Source: an uncultured Anaerolineae bacterium (GTDB lineage: Bacteria > Chloroflexota > Anaerolineae > Anaerolineales > Villigracilaceae). Taken from it: 54,698 nt of DNA. The stretch spans positions 1-54,698 of the forward strand of contig CAKZJX010000134.1 in the NCBI GenBank assembly GCA_937120535.1, read 5' to 3'. Below the pieces are notes generated by a model that saw only the letters and a program-made list of their open reading frames with translations, made no database searches and was not told where the DNA came from. Position numbers and translations under genes: made by a program. Shown in pieces: positions 24,252 through 31,835 of the stretch (positions are counted from its first letter, which is position 1; each line of letters starts with the position of its first letter).

Positions 24252-26852
24252 GTGGCTTTGGAATATTCGTTTTTGAAGGATGCTTGCCGGATTACAGGGG
24301 CAAAGTGGGCCGCATTAGCCGAACGCGATGGAGCAGGCTGGCAGATGCGCGCTGCCTATCAGATCAGCCGGCCGATGCAAGAAGCTTTAATGAGCTATCT
24401 TGCTCAGCCGGCCGTGGATGCTTGGATGTGTGGGGCGATCAACATGGGTCGCTCACGGGCTCGAATGACGGTTCCGGACCTGGACCGCCTCTCGATTTTT
24501 GTGTTTCCAATCGCCAATTCCTTTTCGGTGTTGGTGGTGGGCGCCGAGCAAGCCGATGCCCACTTTCGCCAGGTTTGGAAGCTGGTGGCAACCATGCTTG
24601 GGGAGAGGGAGGATGAGGAGGGGATCACGTTTCTTCAATCGGAATTGCTCTTGCCCAATTTGCAAGCCGAATCGCCCTATGACATCTCGCGCTTGTTCGG
24701 CCGCATTTTGCGGATGTTTGTGAAGCGATCGCGGGCTGTGGGGGGATGGTTGGCATTGACCCAGGCCGGCCAATTGGAGGTGCAGGCCCAGTGGAACAGC
24801 ACGTTGCCGGTCGGGACCACCTTCTCGATCGATGACAATCTGCTGTGGCGGCGAGTCAACATTTCGCTGCGGCCACTTTTGGTGGATGCAGAGCAGGAGG
24901 AATGGGAGCAAGTGCCGCGTGAGGCGATGCGTAGCAGCGCTCGAGCCTGGGGATGTTTTCCTTTGTTAATCGGCCAGCGGATGATTGGAGCCATCACCCT
25001 GTGGTGCCAGCGCCTGTTCACCGAGGAGCAGGTCTTGGCCTTAGACAATCTTTCAGCCCAGGTGGCCCCTGTGATCGAGATCGTGATGACGTTCAGCGCT
25101 ATGGCCGATCATCTGCGCCGCCTGGCTGTGCTCAATGATTTTGCCCTAACGGTTGCTTCGGCCCAGAATCTGGATCAGATCATCCGTCGCGTGTTTGCCT
25201 TGCTGGCGCGCATCTTTCGCACCGAGCGCATTGCTTTGTATCTGCTCTCGGTGGATGAGAGCATGTTGCGCGAGTACAGCAGCCGTGACGGCAAGCTCCA
25301 TTTGATCACGGAAAACGCGCGGGGGCATCGTCTGGCAGCCTTGTTGGAGAGCGGCAAAACTGTGCGCCTGTCCGATGCGATTGCAGCTGGATTCTCGCCG
25401 GTGTATCCCGAGTCGGGTTCGGCGTTGTTCACGCCGCTGCGCTATCGAGGACGGACGATCGGTGCTTTGATCTTGGAGAGCGCCCGATCCAATGCCTTCA
25501 GCGTGTATGATGAGCATTTATTGGTGGTGATGGCCTCGCACCTGGCCGGCTTGGTGGAGTATGGCCGGCTGCGCGAGGAAGCCGAGATGCGAGCGCGCAA
25601 TCTGGGACTGATCCACGAGGTTGTGCAGCAGGTGGTTGGCCTGACCGATAAACGCGAGATCGCCCAGATCACCGCTGATTTGCTCACCCAGTATTTCTCC
25701 TACGAGTTGGCTGTGGTCTTATTGGTGGACCGTGAGTCTCAACCTATCGTTTGTGGATTGGGTGGGAAGAACGCCGGCAGTGCAGAACGCGCTTTCGCTC
25801 GAAATCCACAGTGGATCCTTGAGGGGTTGTTTGGCAGGTTGGTGCGGAACGGGGAAAACGTCTTGATCAACGATGTCTCGGCCGAGGTGGAGTATCGTCC
25901 GTTGGCCGGTAGCATCCCCGGCTCGTTGATGTGCGTTGCGCTGCGCGAGGGGGGACAGACGTTGGGGTTGATAGAAGTGGAGCGGCAGGAGAAGAATGCT
26001 TTTCGCCATAACGATCTGCTCGATCTGGAATCGCTAGCTGGGATTCTGGCCGGCGTTGTCATAGCGGCCGATCAGCATCAGCATTTACAAGACACGATTC
26101 ATCAGTTGCGCGCTGCGCAGGAGGAGTTGAAGGAGCGCGTTCAGGCTCAACGTTTGGCCGAAGCCCGCCTCATTCAAGCTGCTAAGATGGCTGCCTTGGG
26201 AGAGATGGCAGCCGGCGTGGCCCATGAGCTGAACAATCCCCTTACCACAGTAACCGGCTTTGTCGAGTTGGTGCTGAGCGAACTGCCGGCCGATGCTCCG
26301 TTCCGGACGGACCTGGAATTGGTGCTACGCGAAGCGCACCGCGCGCGAGATGTGGTGCGCCGCCTGTTGGACTTCGCCCGTCAAACGGAGATGGTACGTG
26401 CTCGCGCCGACCTGAACGAAGTCATTGAGGATGTGATCGCCCTCACCCACCACTTGATCCACACCAGTGGCGTGATCCTCTTGAAGGAGTTGAGCCCGGC
26501 TTTGCCTTGGGTGATGATGGATCGCAATCAAATGAAGCAAGTGTTCCTGAACTTGATTCACAACGCCTTGCAAGCCATGCCGGGTGGGGGAAAATTGATC
26601 TTGCGATCGCGGCGCGTGGTTCGCGAGGGGCGCGAGTGGGTCACGGCTACCGTGCGCGATACCGGCTATGGTATCCCTCCAGAACTTCGCGATCGTATTT
26701 TTGAGCCGTTTTTTACCACCAAGGCGGATCGCGGAGGAACCGGCTTGGGACTCTCAGTGACGTATGGGATCGTCACCGATCACGGTGGGATAATCGAGGT
26801 CGAAAGCCAGCCCGGAAAGGGATCGAGCTTCACAGTTTGGTTGCCTGTCTGA
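24252..26852 (+). CDS. Soluble multi-GAF sensor histidine kinase
   Basis: An approximately 866-residue cytoplasmic kinase with no membrane span. It contains one partial GAF-like region (about 12-117), then three GAF-type domains (about 147-282, 292-437 and 452-607), a coiled coil (about 610-640), a dimerisation domain with the phospho-acceptor His658 in GVAHELNNPLTTV, and an ATPase domain with an N box (NLIHNALQAMPGGG), DTGYGIPPELRD and GGTGLGLSVTYGIV. The HELNNPL form is that of NtrB-like kinases. The start is chosen as the GTG at 24252 (see the promoter entry); an in-frame start 24 bases upstream is possible. Its stop codon overlaps the next start by one base (TGATG). With the next two genes it forms a phosphorelay-like operon. 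Confidence 0.9.
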   Translation: MALEYSFLKDACRITGAKWAALAERDGAGWQMRAAYQISRPMQEALMSYLAQPAVDAWMCGAINMGRSRARMTVPDLDRLSIFVFPIANSFSVLVVGAEQADAHFRQVWKLVATMLGEREDEEGITFLQSELLLPNLQAESPYDISRLFGRILRMFVKRSRAVGGWLALTQAGQLEVQAQWNSTLPVGTTFSIDDNLLWRRVNISLRPLLVDAEQEEWEQVPREAMRSSARAWGCFPLLIGQRMIGAITLWCQRLFTEEQVLALDNLSAQVAPVIEIVMTFSAMADHLRRLAVLNDFALTVASAQNLDQIIRRVFALLARIFRTERIALYLLSVDESMLREYSSRDGKLHLITENARGHRLAALLESGKTVRLSDAIAAGFSPVYPESGSALFTPLRYRGRTIGALILESARSNAFSVYDEHLLVVMASHLAGLVEYGRLREEAEMRARNLGLIHEVVQQVVGLTDKREIAQITADLLTQYFSYELAVVLLVDRESQPIVCGLGGKNAGSAERAFARNPQWILEGLFGRLVRNGENVLINDVSAEVEYRPLAGSIPGSLMCVALREGGQTLGLIEVERQEKNAFRHNDLLDLESLAGILAGVVIAADQHQHLQDTIHQLRAAQEELKERVQAQRLAEARLIQAAKMAALGEMAAGVAHELNNPLTTVTGFVELVLSELPADAPFRTDLELVLREAHRARDVVRRLLDFARQTEMVRARADLNEVIEDVIALTHHLIHTSGVILLKELSPALPWVMMDRNQMKQVFLNLIHNALQAMPGGGKLILRSRRVVREGREWVTATVRDTGYGIPPELRDRIFEPFFTTKADRGGTGLGLSVTYGIVTDHGGIIEVESQPGKGSSFTVWLPV

Positions 26853-28450
26853 TGGATACGCCGCTTGTTCTGGTCTTGGACGATGAGCCTGGTATCACGC
26901 TGCTGTGTCAGCGCCTGTTGACGCGACATGGTTTTGAGGTGGTTTCGTATAACCAGCCGCGCCAAGCGATGGAGGCGCTGAATAGCCAGCGCTTTGACTT
27001 GTTATTGGTGGATATTCGTCTGCCAGAGATTGATGGTTTTGATGTGATCGCTCACGCTCAGCGCGTGCAGCCAGACCTGGCAGTGTTGGTGATGACCGGC
27101 TTTGGCACTGTGGAGACGGCCATCCGCGCCTTACGGCAGGGGGTGGATGGGTTGATTCTGAAACCGTTTGAGAGCGGGGAGGAGCTGGTGCAAGCAGCGC
27201 GCCAGGCATTGATGGATAAGCAGAGCAAACGCGATGCGGCTCGAATTCAGACGTTACGCCCGCTGTTCACGTTGGCCGAGGCGCTGTTCTCGGAGACTGA
27301 TCCGAGACGTTTGCTGGAGTTGATCGTCTCGGCTATTTGTGGGCATTTGCAATGCCAACGGGCAGCCTATTATCAAGCTGATCCCACTGCGGGGGGGTGG
27401 AAATGCTTGAGTGGGCGCGGCACGCCGTTCTTGGATCTGGAAGCGCTGGGGGAATTGCTCGGGGAGCCGCAACCGTTCTTTCAGACGTCGGTCATGATCC
27501 ATGCCGATGGACCCGGCCCTGCAGCGCTCCGGGGTTGGTTGAGGCAGCATGGGTTGGCGTCGATCCTGCTTGTGCCGGTAACGCGGCTGGAGTTGCGCAG
27601 TCTGGTGCTTGCTGGCCGGGAGAGCGGTTCTCCTCCCTTTGGCGAAGCCGATCGAGAGTTGTTGCAGATCTTGGCCCGTCAAGCGGCGGCAGCTGTGGAT
27701 AACGCCCGGCTGTATGCAGAGCTGCGCAATTATGTGCGCCGACTGGAGGAATCTCAACAAGCGCTGATCCAGGCTGAAAAGATGGCTGCTGTGGGGCGGC
27801 TTACGGCATCGATCGCCCATGAGATCAATAACCCTCTTCAGGCGGTGCAAAATTGCCTGCACTTGGCCGGCCGGGAGGATCTGCCTATGGAACAGCAGCA
27901 GGAGTATTTGCGCCTAGCTCAATCTGAACTCGATCGCCTGCAGTTAACGGTGAAACGGATGCTGGATTTTTATCGCCCGAATAGGGTCGCTTCGCAGGCG
28001 GTTGATGTGGTCGATCTGTTGCAGCATGTTTTGGGGCTGGTGGCGAAGCAGTTGGAGGAGCGCAGGATCCAAGTGTGTGCTGAATGGCGTGATGACTTGC
28101 CGCCGGTTCGGGCGGTGAGCAGCCAGATTCAGCAGGTGTTTTTGAATTTGATCTTGAACGCCTATGATGCCATGCCGGCAGGTGGAGAGCTGCGGATCAC
28201 TGTGCGCCGTGCTCGAGAGATGATCGAGATCTTGTTTGCCGATACCGGACCTGGGATCCCGCCTGGCTACGAGCAACAGATTTTCGATCCGTTTTTCAGC
28301 ACGAAGGAAGGGGGCACGGGTTTGGGCCTAACAGTGAGTTACAATATTCTCACCGCTCATGGTGGCCGATTGGAGGTGGTTTCTACCTCTGGTCCGGGGG
28401 CCTGTTTTCGTGTAGCACTTCCGATCTCGGGAGGAAGCCATGATGGTTAG
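26852..28450 (+). CDS. Receiver-GAF-histidine kinase
   Basis: A 532-residue cytoplasmic protein in which the receiver comes first: acid pair D10/D11 in VLVLDDEPG, phospho-acceptor D54 in LLLVDIRLPEIDG, and LKPFESGEEL near 103. A GAF-type domain (about 135-290) and a coiled coil follow, then His323 in AHEINNPLQAVQN and an ATPase domain with NLILNAYDAMPAGGE, DTGPGIPPGYE and GGTGLGLTVSYNIL. A receiver before a kinase in one protein suits an intermediate in a relay: it can be phosphorylated by the first kinase and then phosphorylate the next regulator. The start overlaps the first kinase's stop (TGATG), and its own 3' end overlaps the regulator by 11 bases. Confidence 0.9.
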   Translation: MDTPLVLVLDDEPGITLLCQRLLTRHGFEVVSYNQPRQAMEALNSQRFDLLLVDIRLPEIDGFDVIAHAQRVQPDLAVLVMTGFGTVETAIRALRQGVDGLILKPFESGEELVQAARQALMDKQSKRDAARIQTLRPLFTLAEALFSETDPRRLLELIVSAICGHLQCQRAAYYQADPTAGGWKCLSGRGTPFLDLEALGELLGEPQPFFQTSVMIHADGPGPAALRGWLRQHGLASILLVPVTRLELRSLVLAGRESGSPPFGEADRELLQILARQAAAAVDNARLYAELRNYVRRLEESQQALIQAEKMAAVGRLTASIAHEINNPLQAVQNCLHLAGREDLPMEQQQEYLRLAQSELDRLQLTVKRMLDFYRPNRVASQAVDVVDLLQHVLGLVAKQLEERRIQVCAEWRDDLPPVRAVSSQIQQVFLNLILNAYDAMPAGGELRITVRRAREMIEILFADTGPGIPPGYEQQIFDPFFSTKEGGTGLGLTVSYNILTAHGGRLEVVSTSGPGACFRVALPISGGSHDG

Positions 28451-29180
28451 ACCGCTGATTTTGATCGTCGATGACGAGCAGGTTGCTCGCCAATCGCTTT
28501 CGGATATTTTGCGGTTGGAGGGGTTCCGCGTTCATGCTGTGCCGAATGGCCAGGCGGCTGTGGAATATGTGCGCACCAACGCCGTGGATTTGATGATCGT
28601 GGATTTGAAGATGCCCGGCATGGATGGTCTGGAGGTGACTCAAGTCGTCAATCAGATCTCCCCTGAAACGGAGGTGATTCTGTTAACGGCGCATGCTTCG
28701 GTGGAGAGCGCTGTACAGGCTTTGCGTTTGCGTATTCACGATTATCTGATCAAGCCGGCCCAACCCTCGCAGATCGTTTTGAGCGTCAGGAAGGGATTGG
28801 CACGTCGTGAGGCGCGTTTGAAGAGACAAACAGCTCCCGGACGGTTAGGCGATGATGACGTCATTGCGGAGTTTCGTTTTGAAGACGGTACATTGGTGGA
28901 CCTGGCACGCCGTGTGATTCGCAGAAACCACAAGCAGATTCACCTTACGCCGGCTGAGGGGCGCCTGCTGCGGGTGCTGTTGGAGAATCCAGGGCGAGTG
29001 TTTTCGCATCGTGAGTTGGTGTTGCTGGTGCAAGGCTATGATACTTCTCCCCAAGAGGCGCCGGAAGTGCTGCGCCCGCTGGTGAGCCGATTGCGTCATA
29101 AGTTGGAGGAGTTTCCGGACTTAATGCGATGCATTGTGAGCGTGCGCGGGACAGGGTATGTATATGAAAAGAGTCCCTAG
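28440..29180 (+). CDS. OmpR/PhoB-type response regulator
   Basis: A 246-residue DNA-binding regulator. The receiver (about 1-120) has the acid pair in ILIVDDEQVARQS, the acceptor Asp in LMIVDLKMPGMDG, TAH for the switch Thr, and IKPAQ for the conserved Lys. The C-terminal winged helix (about 150-246) shows HLTPAEGRLLRVLLENPGRVFSH, the PLVSRLRHKLEE recognition helix and the final IVSVRGTGYVYE, all typical of the OmpR class. The ATG at 28440 follows GGGAGGAAGCC; a second ATG comes immediately after. It is the output gene of the three-gene relay. Its stop is eight bases from the converging DMT transporter gene. Confidence 0.93.
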   Translation: MMVRPLILIVDDEQVARQSLSDILRLEGFRVHAVPNGQAAVEYVRTNAVDLMIVDLKMPGMDGLEVTQVVNQISPETEVILLTAHASVESAVQALRLRIHDYLIKPAQPSQIVLSVRKGLARREARLKRQTAPGRLGDDDVIAEFRFEDGTLVDLARRVIRRNHKQIHLTPAEGRLLRVLLENPGRVFSHRELVLLVQGYDTSPQEAPEVLRPLVSRLRHKLEEFPDLMRCIVSVRGTGYVYEKSP

Positions 29181-29188
29181 GTCTGGAG

Positions 29189-30136
29189 TTATTCGTGGGG
29201 ACCCCATGGGGCGTTGGGAGGGACGTTGGGGGGACGGATCCAATGAAGCCAACCGCTACGTGGACCCCGTCGCACGGCAGGGATCTGATCCTTTCCGACA
29301 AGCAGTAGGCTGATGACTAGGCCGATAGCGCCAAGCCACTGGGTTAGGCTCAGACTTTCTCCAAGCCACCAGTGGCTGAAGATGACGGCCACCAGCAATT
29401 CGCTCAGGCCCAGCAGGGCGGTTTGCATGCCTCCGATGTGTTTGACGCCGAGAAACAGGCTCAGACGGGCAAAGAAGGTCACCAAGGTCAGGCCGATCAC
29501 CGGCCACCAGGGCGCATCGCCGCTTGGTAATTCGGGAGCGAACAGCAGGTAGGCTGGCAACACCACGGCGCTCATGGCCAGCAAGGTGTAGAGAGTCACT
29601 GTCGGCGCCGGCACGTCGTAGAGCACACGTTGGTTGATGGGGAGGTGGAAGGCGTAGAGCAGAGAGCCAATCAGCATCATTAGAACGCCGAGTAGGTCCA
29701 CCTCGCCATTGAGGCCCCCGGTGAGCAGGATCACGGCTAAGATGGCTAGGATCATGCGCAAGATGGTCATCCGGCTGATCGGATGGTGATCGAGAACCAG
29801 CGAGATGGCCAGGAAGAGCGGGTAGAGCGAGTAGAGCATCTGGCCGATGGAGGCCGGCAGGCGGGCCAAAGCCATGTAGTAGAACAGGGAACCGATGCCA
29901 TTGATCACGCCGGCCAGAGTGCAACCGATCAGACCCAGTGAGTAGATGTACAGAAAAGGACGCCTGAAGAGGGCGACGATCAGAAACAAGAGTGCTGTGG
30001 CAAAGACGGTGCGCAGGGCCACTACAGCTAGGGGAGAGAAACCGAACAGGATCGCTTGCCTGCCCAAGACGGGCGCTAACCCTAAGAAGAGCGCCGAGAT
30101 CAGCGCAGCCTGGATGCCTTTATTGCGGTGGTGCAT
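29189..30136 (-). CDS. DMT-superfamily (EamA-type) transporter
   Basis: A 315-residue integral membrane protein with ten predicted spans in two similar halves, the standard EamA pattern. The first half begins AALISALFLGLAPVLGRQA and contains ALARLPASIGQMLYSLYPLF; the second has LTLVTFFARLSLFLGVKHIGG followed by LGLSELLVAVIFSHWWLGE, the usual end-of-repeat motif. These carriers export or import amino acids and other metabolites; the substrate cannot be read from sequence. A hydrophilic C-terminal tail rich in Pro and Arg extends past the last span. It starts 13 bases after the threonine synthase-receiver gene, so it is probably the last gene of the sensory array operon and could export an amino acid linked to that enzyme. 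Confidence 0.88.
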   Translation of the reverse strand: MHHRNKGIQAALISALFLGLAPVLGRQAILFGFSPLAVVALRTVFATALLFLIVALFRRPFLYIYSLGLIGCTLAGVINGIGSLFYYMALARLPASIGQMLYSLYPLFLAISLVLDHHPISRMTILRMILAILAVILLTGGLNGEVDLLGVLMMLIGSLLYAFHLPINQRVLYDVPAPTVTLYTLLAMSAVVLPAYLLFAPELPSGDAPWWPVIGLTLVTFFARLSLFLGVKHIGGMQTALLGLSELLVAVIFSHWWLGESLSLTQWLGAIGLVISLLLVGKDQIPAVRRGPRSGWLHWIRPPNVPPNAPWGPHE

Positions 30137-30149
30137 GATTGTCCCGCTG

Positions 30150-31814
30150 TCATTTGATCAATGAGCGTACTTCTTCTAGAAATTCATCGTTGAGAAAGTC
30201 CCCTTTTTGCATGAGGCTTTGAATGCGGCCGGCCAGTTTGCTTTTCTCGTCAGGGGTGAGTTCTTTGGCCGAAGCGACGATCACCGGAATTTGAGCCGTT
30301 TCTGGATTGGCCTTGAGGTGATCGAGTACGGCAAAGCCATCCATTTCAGGCATCATCAGGTCCAGGATGATCAGATCGGGCAATTCCTGCTGGATCAGCG
30401 CCAACCCGCTCTGGCCGTCTGGGGTTTCGAGGATCCGAAAGTCGCCCTGAGATTGCAGGATGCGGCGGATCAGGCGACGGGAGTCGGCGCTGTCGTCCAC
30501 GATGACGATGGAGCGGAAGCGTTCGGGGGCGATGTTGGTCAGGGCCGCCAGCAACCCTTCTTGAGGTTTTTCTTCGCTGCGTGAAGGGAGCACCACGCTG
30601 CGTGCCCAGTTTTCGCCGAGTACGAAGGGTTCCGTGGGCATGGTATGTCCGGTGCAGTTCACGACGATCACATCGTCGGATTTGATGATGCCGGCCCGGA
30701 CCAGCTTGAACAGGCCGGCAAAGGCCACGGCGGCTGCCGGCTCGGCAGAGATGCCCTCCATTTTGGCCAACACATGCATGGCCCGATAGGTTTCCTCATC
30801 GGAGACGCTCTCAAACACGCCCCCTGTAGCCTTGACTTGATTGCGAAGGATGGTGTAGGCACGCCCGGGGTTGCCGGTGGCTAAGGTCTCGATGTGAGTG
30901 CGTGGGGTGAGTACGGGTTCAGCTTCTTCCAGGCCTTTTTTCCAGGAGTTGACCATCGGGGCGCAACCCTCGGCCTGGATGGGCGCCAGGGCCGGCATGC
31001 GGTCAATCCAACCCATGCCTTTCAATTCGTAGAAGCCTTTGTATACCCCCATAGGACCCATGCCGCCGCTGATGGCTTGGATGTACCAATCGGGTGCGCG
31101 CAAGCGCAGTCCGTCATCTCGGGCCGGCGGCCCGACGAGAGCAGTCAACTGTTCACTGATCTCAAAGGCGATGGTTTTCATGGATTCGATGGAAGTGATT
31201 GCCCGTGCCCCCAGGTCAAAGTATAACCCTCGTTGGCGCGCAAATTCGGCGGCCAGCAATTTGGCCTGATCGTAAGAGGCCGTAACCTTAACAACTTGGC
31301 TGCCGTATAAGGCGATCTCGCGCATCTTCACCGCCGGCACCAGACTGGTGACGAATGCCCACAACTTGATCCCAGCGCGCGCAGCATAGGCGGAATAGGC
31401 AATGGCTACATTACCCGTTGAGGCCACGACAATCTCATTAATGCCGGCTTCTTTCAAGGCGGCGATGGTGATGACTGCCTGGCGATCTTTGAAGGAAGCT
31501 GTTGGCCCTTGCCGTTCATCTTTGATGTACAGGTGAGGGGTACCCAACATCATGCCTAGGTTGACGGCACGAATGAGCGGAGTGCCGCCTTCGCCCAAGC
31601 TGAGATGAGGGATGGGATTACGAACCGGTAAAAGTTCGCGATAGCGCCACAGGTCGAAGGGGCGCCTTGGCAAGAGAGAGGGCAGGATCTTCGCAATGGT
31701 TTCGTAGTCGTATTCAGCTTCTCGCCATTGGCTGTTGCAGCGTGGGCACTGGGTAGCGACTGGAGAGTAGGGAGCGGTATATCTACAATCAAGACATCGG
31801 ACAGAGAAAGGCAT
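30150..31814 (-). CDS. Threonine synthase-like PLP enzyme fused to a receiver domain
   Basis: A 554-residue protein. Residues 1-35 form a zinc ribbon (C7xxC10 and C23xxC26). Residues about 55-405 are a PLP-dependent enzyme of the threonine synthase class: lysine 109 in PTASFKDRQAV is the PLP Schiff-base residue, STGNVAIAYSA binds the phosphate, and ISGGMGPMGVYKG and NCTGHTMPTEPF follow. This class makes threonine from phosphohomoserine. Residues about 434-554 are a complete receiver: IVIVDDSADSRR (acid pair D440/D441), D485 in LIILDLMMPEMDG, and the Lys in QKGDF. The enzyme motifs are intact, so activity is expected. I know of no standard threonine synthase with a receiver. The reading frame is continuous across the joint, so this is a true fusion and not two genes. 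It follows the giant kinase by 21 bases. Confidence 0.9.
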   Translation of the reverse strand: MPFSVRCLDCRYTAPYSPVATQCPRCNSQWREAEYDYETIAKILPSLLPRRPFDLWRYRELLPVRNPIPHLSLGEGGTPLIRAVNLGMMLGTPHLYIKDERQGPTASFKDRQAVITIAALKEAGINEIVVASTGNVAIAYSAYAARAGIKLWAFVTSLVPAVKMREIALYGSQVVKVTASYDQAKLLAAEFARQRGLYFDLGARAITSIESMKTIAFEISEQLTALVGPPARDDGLRLRAPDWYIQAISGGMGPMGVYKGFYELKGMGWIDRMPALAPIQAEGCAPMVNSWKKGLEEAEPVLTPRTHIETLATGNPGRAYTILRNQVKATGGVFESVSDEETYRAMHVLAKMEGISAEPAAAVAFAGLFKLVRAGIIKSDDVIVVNCTGHTMPTEPFVLGENWARSVVLPSRSEEKPQEGLLAALTNIAPERFRSIVIVDDSADSRRLIRRILQSQGDFRILETPDGQSGLALIQQELPDLIILDLMMPEMDGFAVLDHLKANPETAQIPVIVASAKELTPDEKSKLAGRIQSLMQKGDFLNDEFLEEVRSLIK

Positions 31815-31835
31815 GTATACTTCCTAAAGAACGTT

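Noticed and set aside
24228-24252. Start of the multi-GAF kinase at 24228
   Set aside because: The TATAAT box lies downstream of this codon; the GTG at 24252 fits the promoter better.
29161-29240. A terminator between the converging genes at 29180/29189
   Set aside because: The GC-rich inverted segments nearby lie inside the transporter gene and have no T run.
30150-31814. Two separate genes (enzyme and receiver) joined by a missed stop codon
   Set aside because: The frame is continuous, the linker of about 30 residues is natural and there is no start or ribosome site before the receiver.
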